Source: Gracilimonas sp. (GTDB lineage Bacteria; Bacteroidota; Rhodothermia; Balneolales; Balneolaceae). Taken from it: 64,000 nucleotides of DNA. Under the pieces are notes generated by a model, which was not told where the DNA came from, did no database searches, and saw nothing but the letters and a program-made list of their open reading frames with translations. The position numbers and the translations under genes are program-made. Positions 1 to 10,600 of this stretch are shown in pieces. Within the stretch, counting starts at the first letter, position 1. Every line of letters starts with the position of its first letter. The stretch covers positions 62,001 to 126,000 of the forward strand of contig JAKURD010000003.1 of the NCBI GenBank assembly GCA_022450045.1. Reading direction: 5' to 3'.

Positions 1-10
1 CACGAAAAGT

Positions 11-54
11 GTGCCCGAAAGGATTCGAACCCTCAGTCTTCTGATCCGAAGTCA
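11..54 (-). other. tRNA-Arg 3' fragment, att copy 1
   Basis: On the minus strand this reads from the anticodon stem through the loop CTTCGGA (anticodon TCG, arginine), variable loop, T arm (GGTTCGAATCC) and acceptor 3' half. The 5' half of a tRNA is absent at higher coordinates, so it is a fragment and not a gene. It differs from the other two copies at about four positions, as expected for the oldest, displaced copy. This class of fragment is the usual attachment site of tyrosine recombinases that target tRNA genes. Confidence 0.85.
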
Positions 55-122
55 TGATAAATAATTGGGTTGAAGCAATTTAAAGGCTGGTTTTAACATT
101 CATGCACCACTATATGTGTTTC
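55..122. other. Left arm of island A, related to left arm of island B
   Basis: This segment aligns without large gaps to 17238-17305: both contain GATAAATAATTG, AAAGGCTG and then two TGYRC-type sites 12 bp apart (starting at 103 and 115 here). It is the expected position of recombinase arm-type binding sites. Function is inferred from position and from the match between the two islands. Confidence 0.5.
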
Positions 123-235
123 ATTGGGCTGGAAGAATATGAAAACAATTCATTTAATCATATGTTGCATCCTTCAAACTAAATTTGAAAATTCAATTAA
201 ATATTTCAAATTGATCTATTTAAAAAATTATCACC

Positions 236-991
236 ATGCGGAAAAATCATAAAATACTAGTTGTCGAAGATGATGATTTGATACGCACTTCCCTTTTAGA
301 ACTTCTGGAACTTAGTGAGTTCAAGACTTTTTCTGCTGAAGAGGGACGCGAGGGTCTGGAGTTGGCAAAAAGAGAACTGCCTGATCTGATTATTACTGAT
401 ATCATGATGCCGGTGATGAACGGGATGGAATTTTGCCGTAATGTGTTTCAGGATAATACGCTGGCGCATATTCCGATTATTATGCTGACGGCACGAGTGG
501 CAGAAACCGACCGTATAGAAGGTCTGGAACATGGTGCCGTAGATTACCTGACTAAACCCTACAACTCCAAAGAGCTAATTCTGAAAGTTCGTAATCTGCT
601 CAAGGCTCGCGAGCAATTCAAGAAGAAAAACTGGCAATATTTGCTAGCAATCTCTTTTGAGGATTCTGATTTAAGCGAAGATGAGCAGCTCCTCAAGTCA
701 GTGTATGAGGGAATATCAAAGCAGATCGACCGGTTTGATTTCGGAGTTGGCGACTTGGCCGGTCAGCTAAACCTGAGCGAACGCAGCCTGTACCGAAGGG
801 TCAAGGAGTTGACTGGTGTGCCCGTGGCGGAATTTATCCGTGAGATACGCTTGCAAAGAGCCCGCTCTCTTGTGGAGAATAAACAGGTAAAGACGATCTC
901 GGAATTAGCCTATAAGGTAGGATTCAAAAGTCCCAAACATTTTTCAAGAGCATATAAAAAACGTTTTGGAGCATTTCCTAATCCTGGATAG
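236..991 (+). CDS. Response regulator with AraC-type DNA-binding domain
   Basis: Residues 1-125 form a receiver domain with the acidic pocket at D12/D13, phosphoacceptor D55 in TDIMMP, T85 and K107 in TKP. Residues about 150-251 form an AraC/HTH_18 domain with two helix-turn-helix units (LSERSLYRRVKELTG and ISELAYKVGFKSPKHFSRAY). It should bind DNA after phosphorylation by a histidine kinase, most likely the one encoded 160 bp downstream. No Shine-Dalgarno sequence precedes the ATG; the leader is A/T-rich, as is usual in Bacteroidota. A regulator of this architecture beside a large surface-protein cluster may control that cluster, but this is inference. Confidence 0.92.
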   Translation: MRKNHKILVVEDDDLIRTSLLELLELSEFKTFSAEEGREGLELAKRELPDLIITDIMMPVMNGMEFCRNVFQDNTLAHIPIIMLTARVAETDRIEGLEHGAVDYLTKPYNSKELILKVRNLLKAREQFKKKNWQYLLAISFEDSDLSEDEQLLKSVYEGISKQIDRFDFGVGDLAGQLNLSERSLYRRVKELTGVPVAEFIREIRLQRARSLVENKQVKTISELAYKVGFKSPKHFSRAYKKRFGAFPNPG

Positions 992-1151
992 GAATTAGTC
1001 AGTCCAGCGCTTTTTTCCTTTACTTTACTTAGGCTGACAGGTAATATTGTAACTTTCTAATCTATTTGGCAGAAAAACACTCCTGTTTGGCAGATAAAAG
1101 ACCGGTTTTAGTTTGATCTTTATAGATGCAAAACTAAAAGAGTACCTTTTT

Positions 1152-3239
1152 ATGGAACACGTTTTAACAAAAGAACTGAAGAATGAAAAGTTGTATGAAC
1201 TGATGTTCATACAGCCCAATCAGGGTGTTATGTGCCTGGCACTGAACCAGCCCGTAACATGGGATGAGACCGTGGATAAGGAACGCACGCTTGACCATAT
1301 CTTTCATCATATGAGTGTACTGGATGTTAATGACGCCATGCTCAATATGATTGGGGTTAAGCGGAATAATTTTGTAGGCTCGACTCTTTTCCAAATCCAA
1401 CAAATGGGTATTCCACAAAATAAAAAACTTTGGATGAAGCTGCTGGACGAAGGATACCGCAACCGGGAAACCGAGATTGTATTGCTGGACGAGCAATCCC
1501 TTATCATGGACGGCAACAGCATCTGCATGTACGAGGAAGATGGCAGACTTGCGGGAGTTTTCATCATCCAGCAGGATGTGACAGAGCAAAAGAGATTGGA
1601 ACTAAGTGTAAAAAAACGGGATCGACTGCTGGTAGCTACAGCAAAGCTCAATACCCATCTGCTGCAGGAAGAGTCAACCGATAAAGCGATACCCAAAGCA
1701 CTTGAGATATTGGGAAATGCAACCGGCGTAGACCGTATTCATATATTTAAAAACCACGCCATGTCGGAGTCTGCTGGTATGTATTGTAGCCAGCAGTTTG
1801 AATGGACGAAAAAAGAGTTGGCTTTCCAGTCTGTTCATACCGAATTACAGAACCTACCCTTTCAAGAAAACCTTCCCCGTTGGGTCCGCCTCATGGAAAA
1901 AGGGAAAAGCATCAAGGGAGTTATAAAGGAGTTTCCGAAACGAGAACAAAGTTTGTTGGAGCCACTGAATATCCAATCGATTTTGGTGCTGCCGATCACC
2001 GTCAAAGGTGAATTCTGGGGATTTATCGTATTCGATGACTGTTATACTGAGCGCAATTGGGATGAGAGTGAGATTGCCGTATTGCGTTCCTGTGCTGCCA
2101 ACATCGGAATGGCTTATGAACGCTACGCAACCCGTAAGGAGCTGGCAGAAAGCAACGAGATTTTTTCATTGATTTCGAAAAGTATCGATGAAGTCGTTTA
2201 TTTGCGCACTCCGGATATGAGATTTTTGCACCTGAATGACGCCTATGAAAACGTATTTGGAAGAAGCTCCCGGAGGGTGATTGAGGATCCCGGATCATTT
2301 ACCGAACTCATTCATCCTGAGGACCTGGACAAACTGAAACGCAAACTTGGAGAGAATGCCGACGAATCGGAATACCGGGTTGTTAGGGATGATGGAACCG
2401 AACGATATGTCATCAATCGGAGATTCCCTATTTATGATGAAAATGGGGATCTCCATTTATACGCCGGAGTGGTTAGTGACAGAACACAGATCCGGCAAGC
2501 CCAGTTAGAGCTGGAATCAGCCCTGGAAAAAGAGCAAGAATTGCACAATCTGAAAAACCGTTTTATCTCAATGATTTCCCATGAAATTCGGACGCCCCTT
2601 ACCGCCATCATTTCCAGCACGGAACTGCTCGACAATTACGGTGACCGCTTGGATGCCGCTCGCAAAAAGGAATTATCCCATAGAATTTTAAAAGCCTCGC
2701 AAAAAATTACCGGCTTGTTGGAACATGTACTGTTTATAGGAAAGGCGGATGCCGGAAAGCTGAAGCTTTCACCTAAAGAAATTTCTCTGAAAAGATTTGT
2801 TGACCAGATCAGGGAAGAAGTTTCGACATTGACTTCTCATCATCAGCTATGCGTATCGGTGGAATCGGAGCATGATACGATCATAATTGATGACAAGTTG
2901 ATTGAGCATACATTGAACAATCTCTTAGAGAATGCAGCCAAATATTCCCCACCTCAAAGTAGAATTAATCTAACGTTGGAAAAGATGGGAAATATATTAA
3001 AGATAATAGTACAGGATGAAGGAAGAGGAATACCCGTTGAAGAACAGCCGTTTATCTTTGAACCTTTTTACCGGTGTGAAGGAGTAGATGATATCGAAGG
3101 TACGGGGCTGGGGATGTCGGTCATAAAACGTTCGGTAGATGCCCACGGTGGAAAGATTGATGTTGACTCTACACTCGGTAGAGGAACCAAATTTACCATT
3201 ACGATTCCCTTAAAAACAGAAGAACACGAAATTGAATAA
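1152..3239 (+). CDS. PAS-GAF-PAS sensor histidine kinase
   Basis: Counted from an in-frame TTG at 1113, the order is: PAS-like region about 60-160; GAF domain about 175-335; second PAS domain about 350-460; HisKA with the phosphoacceptor H490 in ISHEIRTP; HATPase_c with N-box NNLLENAAKYS, G1 DEGRGIP and G2 GTGLGMSV. There is no transmembrane helix, so it should be a cytoplasmic sensor; the ligand is unknown. The ATG at 1152 (MEHVLTKEL) is chosen over the TTG because the 13 extra codons add nothing domain-like. Its end overlaps the next receiver gene by 8 bp, so the two are probably translationally coupled and act as a phosphotransfer pair. Confidence 0.9.
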   Translation: MEHVLTKELKNEKLYELMFIQPNQGVMCLALNQPVTWDETVDKERTLDHIFHHMSVLDVNDAMLNMIGVKRNNFVGSTLFQIQQMGIPQNKKLWMKLLDEGYRNRETEIVLLDEQSLIMDGNSICMYEEDGRLAGVFIIQQDVTEQKRLELSVKKRDRLLVATAKLNTHLLQEESTDKAIPKALEILGNATGVDRIHIFKNHAMSESAGMYCSQQFEWTKKELAFQSVHTELQNLPFQENLPRWVRLMEKGKSIKGVIKEFPKREQSLLEPLNIQSILVLPITVKGEFWGFIVFDDCYTERNWDESEIAVLRSCAANIGMAYERYATRKELAESNEIFSLISKSIDEVVYLRTPDMRFLHLNDAYENVFGRSSRRVIEDPGSFTELIHPEDLDKLKRKLGENADESEYRVVRDDGTERYVINRRFPIYDENGDLHLYAGVVSDRTQIRQAQLELESALEKEQELHNLKNRFISMISHEIRTPLTAIISSTELLDNYGDRLDAARKKELSHRILKASQKITGLLEHVLFIGKADAGKLKLSPKEISLKRFVDQIREEVSTLTSHHQLCVSVESEHDTIIIDDKLIEHTLNNLLENAAKYSPPQSRINLTLEKMGNILKIIVQDEGRGIPVEEQPFIFEPFYRCEGVDDIEGTGLGMSVIKRSVDAHGGKIDVDSTLGRGTKFTITIPLKTEEHEIE

Positions 3240-3630
3240 AAAAATACTGGTCATTGAAGATGACGCTTCGATTCGCGAGAGCATTACAGAGCTGTTGCAT
3301 TTGGAAGGGTTTGAAGTACATTCCTCAGCGGACGGTTCTGAAGGCCTGAAACAGATCGAAAAATGGCAACCGAATCTGATCATTAGTGATATTCGTATGC
3401 CCGGTATGAACGGATTGGAAATGCTGGAACTGTATGCCCGGAATAAAGATCATGCGGGGATCCCTTTTCTTTTTCTCTCCGCACTTGCCGGGAAGGCGGA
3501 TGTACGAGCGGGGATGAATCTGGGTGCAGACGATTATCTGACTAAGCCGTTCACACGGACCGAGCTCCTGGCTGCCATCCGGTCGCAATTGGCTAAAAAG
3601 CAGAAGAGCGAGCTTTCTGTTCAAGGATAA
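3232..3630 (+). CDS. Single-domain response regulator (CheY-like)
   Basis: This 132-residue receiver has no output domain. The phosphoacceptor lies in ISDIRMPGMNG and the switch lysine in YLTKPF. The only start that gives a full receiver is TTG at 3232, inside the last codons of the kinase gene, so translation probably depends on the upstream gene. With the PAS/GAF kinase and the AraC-type regulator upstream it could form a phosphorelay, or act as a phosphate sink or shuttle. Confidence 0.88.
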   Translation: MNKKILVIEDDASIRESITELLHLEGFEVHSSADGSEGLKQIEKWQPNLIISDIRMPGMNGLEMLELYARNKDHAGIPFLFLSALAGKADVRAGMNLGADDYLTKPFTRTELLAAIRSQLAKKQKSELSVQG

Positions 3631-3635
3631 AGCGA

Positions 3636-3869
3636 TCAAAAAGTACTGCGTATCAAACCTGTGAAACAGCCTCTATTCAACCAATGACTCAGCTTTCTTC
3701 TGCGGCGGGAGTCCGGTAACTTTTCAATGTTTTTTCTCAGTTCACCAAAGGTAATTACACATATATACAAGTCAAATTCATCCTTTTGGGAAAACCCTCG
3801 AACCACACAGGGATCGTGCCCTGTCTTTACCAACTCCGAGATACAAGGCGCGTCGATAAGATAGCTCAC
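3636..3869 (-). pseudogene. Truncated VapC/FitB-like PIN toxin
   Basis: The GTG-started frame gives MSYLIDAPCISELVK and then ITFGELRKNIEKLPDSRRRRKLSHWL. This is the N-terminal half of a FitB/VapC PIN-domain toxin, where the usual motif is LDTNVISE followed by GELRxGIExLP. The frame stops after about 77 codons, roughly half the family length, and the rest is missing because the receiver gene ends 5 bp away. The usual DTN at the first catalytic aspartate reads DAP. The gene is inactive. It forms a relic pair with the decayed antitoxin just upstream. Confidence 0.8.
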
Positions 3870-3987
3870 AGATTAACCGTTCTGGAGGAAGATTTTTCAC
3901 CGCTTGAGGACCTTCTTTCACGACTTTGCAAACAAGCTTGCTGAATTAGTTCTTACCCTCCTGCAGTTACCATTTTTTAGTACTCAT
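3870..3987 (-). pseudogene. Decayed Phd/YefM-type antitoxin
   Basis: One minus-strand frame from the ATG at 3987 reads MSTKKW, stop, LQEGKN, stop, FSKLVCKVVKEGPQAVKNL. This follows the Phd/YefM N-terminus (typically W-x-LQEAK-x-x-FSELV followed by GPQ-x-V) with two in-frame stops and a lost C-terminus. It directly precedes the truncated PIN toxin, in normal antitoxin-toxin order. I read it as the remains of a phd-vapC module. The rest of the gap up to 4249 shows no gene. Confidence 0.7.
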
Positions 3988-4249
3988 GACCGCCTCTTTT
4001 AAATTAGCTATACTGCATAGAATGGATTAAATGGCAAGTTGAAATAGAAAGAGGCCTTTTAAAAGTCTTTGAAGAAAAAGAATGATCAAGGGACAGTTGT
4101 ACGTATGATTCTTTGATTGGTGATTCTTCCAACTTCTAATCTCAAGTTCCTCTCATTTTGTCAGATTAGCGCTCCCTTCCGGCAGGTTTGTGCCCTTCAA
4201 TACTGTGTAATATAGACTTAGAAGATAATTACAACAAAATCTGAGTCTC

Positions 4250-4723
4250 ATGACAAAATTCATCTTACGTATTCAATTTTTACTGACAGCCTTCTTTGTT
4301 CTGGCCGTTTCGGGATTTGCCCAGCAGGTGAACTCCGAAATAGTGCTCTATAAAGTAACTACCGATGCCGAAGGAAGGGAGCAATTGGTTGAAGCCGATT
4401 CTGTTCAGCAGAATGATCTGCTGGAATATCAGCTCATCTATAACAATACCGGCTCCACGGCGATAACCAGTCTTAAAGCAGTGCTTCCCGTACCCAAAGA
4501 AATGAAACTGATTATGCCCGAAAACCAGGCGGAAGCATTTACTCCCAAGGTAAGCCTGAATAGCACCTCCTGGTCAGCGTATCCCATCATGGAGGAAGCT
4601 CCCGGTTCAGATCCCCTGAAAAAGCCGGTCGATGAGCGTTTATACCGGTTTTTACAGTGGAATATAGCCACACTCGAGCCTGGAAGTCAGCACATCCTCA
4701 AAGCCAGGATGAGGGTGCTTTGA
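4250..4723 (+). CDS. Small exported protein with a DUF11-like fold
   Basis: The N-terminus is a signal peptide (basic start, hydrophobic FLLTAFFVLAVSGFA, cleavage before QQVNSE). The mature 130 residues resemble one DUF11 repeat: a strand with 'DLLEYQLIYNNTGSTAITSL' character, then a predicted beta-rich stretch and a closing LEPGSQHILKARMRV. DUF11 repeats are immunoglobulin-like modules of surface and adhesin proteins. It leads a set of four same-strand exported proteins and is the shortest, so it could be a minor subunit or chaperone-like partner. Function unknown. Confidence 0.7.
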   Translation: MTKFILRIQFLLTAFFVLAVSGFAQQVNSEIVLYKVTTDAEGREQLVEADSVQQNDLLEYQLIYNNTGSTAITSLKAVLPVPKEMKLIMPENQAEAFTPKVSLNSTSWSAYPIMEEAPGSDPLKKPVDERLYRFLQWNIATLEPGSQHILKARMRVL

Positions 4724-4743
4724 GGGTTTTAAAACCTCGGCTT

Positions 4744-4787
4744 GGGAGGTGTAAACACCCCTCCCCGGCATAAAAAACATGTCGGGG
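4744..4787. other. Two adjacent hairpins between exported-protein genes
   Basis: An imperfect hairpin at 4744-4765 (GGGAGGTGT against ACACCCCTCCC) is followed by a second at 4763-4787 (CCCCGGCAT against ATGTCGGGG, loop AAAAAAC). They lie just after the stop of the small DUF11 gene and may act as a terminator or mRNA stabiliser. There is no clean run of T after them. Confidence 0.35.
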
Positions 4788-4863
4788 TACTCCCCTCAAG
4801 GAGAGACTTATTGTACGCTTAACAACTCAATACATAATACAAATCAAAATCAATCAAATAACA

Positions 4864-7425
4864 ATGAAAAATCGAAAACATAACAAGTCGTACTCCATCT
4901 GGCTCTTTGCCTTGGGGATGTTCTTGCTTGCCGGTTTTAGCGTTCCTTCGTTCGGGCAGAGTCAAACAAGTCCGAAGGCAGGAAGTGTTATCGGTAATCA
5001 AGCCACATCAACCTACATTGACGCTTCGGGAGTCGAACGGATGGTTACCTCAAACCTGGTGACGACGACTATCCAACAGGTCGGAGCCGTATCTATTGAG
5101 ACGGACCAGTCGCGATATGCCGCTCCCGGCGGACAGGTCTATTATCCCCATATCATTACCAACAACGGTAACGGGGACGATTCGTTTACCCTACAGACGG
5201 CGGAAGCCGGTGATTTTACCTTTTCGCAAGTATATATCTATGCGGATGAAAACGGAGACGGTGTGCCCGATAACCTGGATCCTATTCTTACAACCCCCAA
5301 CCTCGCCGCCGGCGAAAACTACCGGGTTGTAGTGGCAGGCTATGTACCTACAACCGTAAATGCGGGTGACCAGCACACGCTTACAATTACCGCAACAAGC
5401 ACCTTCAATACGTCGGTTTCGGATCCGGTAACGGATACGACCATTATCTCCAATAACGCGGTTGTCAATGTCATCAAATCACTTGACAGTAACAGTGGCG
5501 CTGCGGGCGATCCCATCACCGTCACTCTTACCTATACCAATACGGGCAACAGTGATGCGGCTTCCCTGCTGCTTAAAGATGTGCTGCCGCAAGGCATGCA
5601 GTATGTGGCCGGTTCGGCACGCTGGAGTGTTACCGGTCAGGGCATCCAACTGACCGATGCCGACCAGGTAGCACAGGGAACCGCACCGCAAACCATTGTA
5701 TATGATTACGATGAAACAGCTCCCGGAATGGTCACCGCTACCATCAGCCAGATTTCGCCGGGACAAACCGGGAATCTGACCTTCCGGGTACTGGCCTCGG
5801 GAGATGCCGGCATCGTTGAAAATACGGCAACTTTCTCCTATAACGACGGCACCGGCGCCGTACCGGAGCAGTCCACCAACACTGTTCAGTACCGCATTAC
5901 GGAGAGCGCCGCCGTTTCTGGAAGCGGAAGTACCATTGCATCCGCATCTCAGGGCAGCTATGTGGATTTTAACAACATCGTTACCAACAACGGGAATGCC
6001 ACGGATGTGTTCGACGTAACGCTTGAAGGCAGTACCTTCCCGGCCGGAACCAGCTTCATTCTGTTAAAAGAGCAGGGCGCCGGAACACTGCTGGATACGG
6101 ACGGCGATGGCATTCCGGATACCGGTCCTCTTGCTGCCGGTGCGAGCTATACCGTGGTACTGCGGACTACTTTGCCTTCTGATGCGACGGGCGGCCCCTA
6201 TGAAGTACAGAAAAGGATCACCTCTTCTATTGATGAGTCGGTATCTACAACGCTGACAGATCAGTTGACTTCTATCACCGCCAGCACGGTTGACCTGACC
6301 AACGACGCCCCGGCCAGTGATCCGGCGGCCAAAGGAGAGGGAGCTTATGTTCCCGGACAGGCTCCGTTGAACAGCCCCCATGTTCTCCCCGGTGAATCCA
6401 CAACATTTACACTCTATGTTACCAATACCAGCTCCGTTTCGGATAATTATGACCTGAAAGCCAGTACTACTGAGGATTTCAGCTCGATAACCCTTCCCGC
6501 CGGCTGGACTGTAACCTTTAAAGACCAGCAGGGCGGAGTGGTCACCAATACCGGCAATATTACGGCGGGTTCCAGCCGGTTGATCTATGCCGAAGTCTTT
6601 GTTCCCGAGGGTCAGGCAGCAAGTGCTACCGGACAAAGTATCTACTTCATGTCTCAATCGGCAGCTACCGGGGCTTCCGACCGCAAACACGATGAAGTCA
6701 TCGTTCATACGGTACGCAGCCTTAAGATTACGCCCAATAACAGCGGGCAGGCGTATCCCGGCGGGGTGGTCGTGTATCAGCACACGCTTACCAACGAGGG
6801 AAATATCACCGAATCCAATATTGCGCTCTCCCTGGCAGACTCCTATACCGGGTTTACCTCCATCGTATATGAGGATGCAAACCGGGACGGTATCCTGGAC
6901 AGTGGTGACCCCGTTATTTCCAATATCGCATCACTGGCTCCCAACGAGAGTAAAGATTTACTGGTCAAAGTAAGTGCTCCCGGCAGTGCCGGAATAGGTA
7001 TCAACAACACGACTACCGTGACAGCTTCGGTGGATCCTGCTTTAGTCAATGATGTTGCAGCACCCGCAGATGCAAAAGCCTCGGATGTTACCTTCATTAT
7101 CACATCCAATGTGACCCTGGTGAAGCAGCAATCACTCACGCAGGCCGGCTCTTACCAGGAAGCGAATCTGGATGCCGAGCCCGGGGACATTATCTATTAT
7201 AAGCTGAAGATCCAAAATCAGGGTATAGATGAAGTGAGCAATATTTCTCTGGAGGACGTAACGCCTGTTTACACAACCTATGTAGGCAGTTCAGCTTCGG
7301 TAACACAGGGAACGGTCACCGACGAGCCGGTTGCCGGAAGCCCGGGTGTGGTAAAAGTGTCCATAGGAACGCTTGCAGCCGGCGCATCGGCCGAACTGAT
7401 ATTTGCCGTTCAAATTGACTCCTGA
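4864..7425 (+). CDS. Exported multi-repeat DUF11 surface protein
   Basis: A signal peptide of about 31 residues (LFALGMFLLAGFSVPSFGQ) precedes a long array of DUF11/Ig-like repeats. Recurring cues are TLTYTNTGN, NNGNGDDSF, VTNTSSVSDNY and a closing SPGQTGNLTFRV or LAAGASAELIFAV. Three acidic D-x-N/D-x-DG-x-x-D loops (ENGDGVPDNLD, DTDGDGIPDTG, ANRDGILDSGD) look like thrombospondin-3/dockerin-type calcium sites. There is no obvious membrane anchor or type IX sorting tail. A structural, secreted or outer-surface role is inferred. It sits between a one-repeat paralogue and the giant barrel/OmpA protein and is likely co-expressed with both. Confidence 0.85.
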   Translation: MKNRKHNKSYSIWLFALGMFLLAGFSVPSFGQSQTSPKAGSVIGNQATSTYIDASGVERMVTSNLVTTTIQQVGAVSIETDQSRYAAPGGQVYYPHIITNNGNGDDSFTLQTAEAGDFTFSQVYIYADENGDGVPDNLDPILTTPNLAAGENYRVVVAGYVPTTVNAGDQHTLTITATSTFNTSVSDPVTDTTIISNNAVVNVIKSLDSNSGAAGDPITVTLTYTNTGNSDAASLLLKDVLPQGMQYVAGSARWSVTGQGIQLTDADQVAQGTAPQTIVYDYDETAPGMVTATISQISPGQTGNLTFRVLASGDAGIVENTATFSYNDGTGAVPEQSTNTVQYRITESAAVSGSGSTIASASQGSYVDFNNIVTNNGNATDVFDVTLEGSTFPAGTSFILLKEQGAGTLLDTDGDGIPDTGPLAAGASYTVVLRTTLPSDATGGPYEVQKRITSSIDESVSTTLTDQLTSITASTVDLTNDAPASDPAAKGEGAYVPGQAPLNSPHVLPGESTTFTLYVTNTSSVSDNYDLKASTTEDFSSITLPAGWTVTFKDQQGGVVTNTGNITAGSSRLIYAEVFVPEGQAASATGQSIYFMSQSAATGASDRKHDEVIVHTVRSLKITPNNSGQAYPGGVVVYQHTLTNEGNITESNIALSLADSYTGFTSIVYEDANRDGILDSGDPVISNIASLAPNESKDLLVKVSAPGSAGIGINNTTTVTASVDPALVNDVAAPADAKASDVTFIITSNVTLVKQQSLTQAGSYQEANLDAEPGDIIYYKLKIQNQGIDEVSNISLEDVTPVYTTYVGSSASVTQGTVTDEPVAGSPGVVKVSIGTLAAGASAELIFAVQIDS

Positions 7426-7491
7426 TAACCCAATGATGCCTGCCATAGGGCCGCTGGTTTTGCCGTCCGGTGGATTAACAACTTTTTTCAA

Positions 7492-7524
7492 CCTGTCCGC
7501 CCGCAACCTCGGCGGCCGGACGGG
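7492..7524. other. GC-rich hairpin in leader of the giant gene
   Basis: CCTGTCCG at 7492-7499 pairs with CGGACGGG at 7517-7524 with one G-T pair, and CCCGC pairs with GCGG inside. A second imperfect hairpin (GAAGGAGG with CCTC and TTCCTTC) lies near 7560-7590. They may terminate the upstream message or stabilise mRNA ends. Confidence 0.3.
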
Positions 7525-7616
7525 CACAAAATAAAAAACATAACTATCCCTAAAACATTGGAAGGAGGTTTGATCGCCTCTTTCCTTCTAACCATTAAAC
7601 TTTAACGTACAATCGG

Positions 7617-10600
7617 ATGATTTTCAGACGCTTCATAATACTGGTATCCATATTGCTGGGCTTGGGTGGTTCTGTATTTGCTCAATACGGGCTACCTGAA
7701 GTCAATGAGCGTATCCGGAATCAGGCCGTTACAACGTTTTATGACCGGGAGGCGGGATATCCTGTTCGCCTTTACTCAAATACGGTACAGGCCGTTATTG
7801 CACCGAAACACCAGGTGTATCTTAAAAATGAAACCAGCCTGAAAGGGGTAGCGGGAAGTCAGTTCCGGTTTATTCATTATATATTGAACAAGGGAAATAT
7901 GGCTACCGGTTACCGCATTTGGGTTGAATTGGCAGAGCAGAATCCCTACGGTCTCCGGAATGTAAAAGTACGTATTATTGAGTCTGCTTCGCGCCAAACG
8001 ATAGCGGAGCTTACCGATCCTTTCCAGGAGTACTACATGGCCTCCCAGGCACCAGACCAAATCTACGAAATTGAAATTACAGGCTGGATTGACCGGCAGG
8101 CTCAAGAAGAAGAACGTTCCGAGCTTACCCTTCATCTCGAATCGCAGCAAAATGTGCAGCAGAGTAGAACAAATGACATTACCATCGCAGAGGGTGCTTA
8201 TGTTGTCGTTACCAAGAAAGCGGATAAAACGACAACCCGGCCCGGCGAAACAGTCACCTTTGCTATCGAAGCCAGTAATAACGGATCGGACCTGGCACAA
8301 GCAGTTCCTGTTTCTGTAGATGGTCAACCTGCTTCTTACGTGCTGATCCGGGATGTCATTCCTGCCAACACGGTGTTTGATTCACTTATAAGTCATAGTC
8401 AGGCTAAGGTCTTTTATCATCTTGAAGGCCAGCCCGATTATGAATTTTTTAGCTGGTCGGATGACATGGAATCCTGGGAAATAGATGAGATTATTTTTGG
8501 ATTACCGTCCTTGCGCGTGGGAGAAGCTTTTAAGGGCTCGTTTATGGTCCGGGTGATGCAGGCTGCTTCGGGTAAAGTACATAATACTGCGGAAGTTGTT
8601 TTTAAAAATGAAACCGGATCAATCAGTATTGCATCTTCCAATCACGTTTCGATTCCCATAAATGAAAATATCCCGGAACTTGCGTACTATCATTCCGATG
8701 CGTTTGATAAAAAGGCAAAAAGCAGTCGCATCGGTCAGCCCCTGTTTCTGATGGCGGAAGCCTCATCATGTAACGAATCCCGGAAGGAAGCAGATGAAAT
8801 AAAAATCAGTTTGCGTTCCGCTCTCACTACCGATTACGAGGTATTCCTGGCCTATGAAACCAGCCGTAACACCGGGATTTTTGTTATCCCCGGAGGTATA
8901 CCGACGCAAAGTGTTAATATCCAAAGTGCTGTTAAATTGAATGGCACGCTGGAGACGACTGATAAAGATAAGATCAAGGCTTCCATTTTGGATTGCGGAC
9001 CCAATAACTATCAGGCGCTGGCGCTGATGCGAATGAACCCGGTTAATATTGTATATGACAGCCGGAATAATCGTCCCGTTGCAGGAGCGCTGGTCTCATT
9101 GATCCGGCTTGATGAAAGCAAACAGAAAGAGGCTACCGGAGATGTATTTGATGTAGATCAGGAGACTCCCATGCCGGCTACGGTTGTAACGAATGAAGAG
9201 GGTAAATTTGAATATCCTTCCGTCCGTAACGGAGAATATCAGGTGGTGGTAACTCCCCCCTCCGAATATACTTTTCCAAGCCGTCTGATGTGGAACCTGT
9301 TGCCGGTAGATAGAGAAACCCATCCGGAGGGATCCTATGGCAGTGGATTTTTTCATACGGATGACGGGGCTTCCGTGAGTATGGATATCCCGGTTGATGG
9401 GAGTCCGAATACGGGACTTAGAATCGAAAAAACATCCGTACAGAAAAATGTGATGCTGGGCGATTTCGTCGATTACCGTATCAAGATTAAAAATGAAAGC
9501 GGCAGATCATTGGAGCAGGTTACGCTTAAGGACGAGCTCCCATTTGGCTTTAGCTATACGAAAGGGACCGCTTATTTTGAGGGTGAACGTCTGGCTGATC
9601 CCGCAGGAGATAAAGGACCCGTACTGGAGTTTATGCTGGGCACCATAGACGATGAGACGGAACTCGAACTCACCTACCGGACGCTGGCAGGACCTGGTGC
9701 CATGCAGGGCGACGGCATCAATTCGGCCCAGGCATACAGTCCCGATCCGATGCCTAAAATGAGCAATGTTAGTCGTGCAGAAGTAAAATTGCAGGGTGGC
9801 GTCTTCAGTGACCGGGGATTTTTGACCGGTACCGTATTCCTGGATGCCAATAAAAACGGATTGAAGGAAGCGGATGAGCCCGGCATTCCCTATGTACGGT
9901 TGGTTCTGGAAAATGGCACGTTTGTCATCACCGACGGCAATGGCAAGTACAGCCTGTATGGACTGACGCCCGAAACCCATGTATTAAAAATTGATCCCAT
10001 CACGCTCCCTGATGGAACCACTCCAATTTTAACAGATAACCGCCAGGCCCGAAACGCTTACACCCGGTTCATTGATCTGGAGAAGGGAGGACTGCAGAAC
10101 ATAAACATCCCGCTCTGCCCGATTGATATACCGCCTTATGAGGAGATCAAGCAGCGTAAGCATGCCTTTGAAACCGGGACGGAACTGGAAACCTCCCTGA
10201 ACACCTCCTTCAGGTTTGAGGACGCCGGGCCAGGCAATCCCGCCGGAAAATCTGCGGAAGGATATGTCGGCGTATTCAAGGACTTTTCTGAAGATTCTGC
10301 AAAAGAATCCGTTTCAATCTCAACTACCGAAAAAGCCGATTTAACGACTGCCCGACTTCCTCTGTCGGCTTCTTCACGGCTGGAATTAGTTGGCATTGCC
10401 TCAGGTGATACGCTCACCGCTTCGCAAGTAACGCTTTTTGTACAGAGCCGGATGGGCAGCACGGTGAAGCTGACTGTGAACGGGAAAGGAATTCCCGATG
10501 AGCAGATCGGCAGCCAGAGCTCGGTAGCTTCCCGGCAGGTACAGATCACCGAATATGTCGGCATCCAAATGACCCCGGGGAAGAATGAGATCAAGCTGGA

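Noticed and set aside
6064..6783. 239-codon minus-strand open frame
   Set aside because: It lies fully inside the DUF11 repeat gene on the other strand, whose signal peptide and repeats are clear; a shadow of GC-biased codons.
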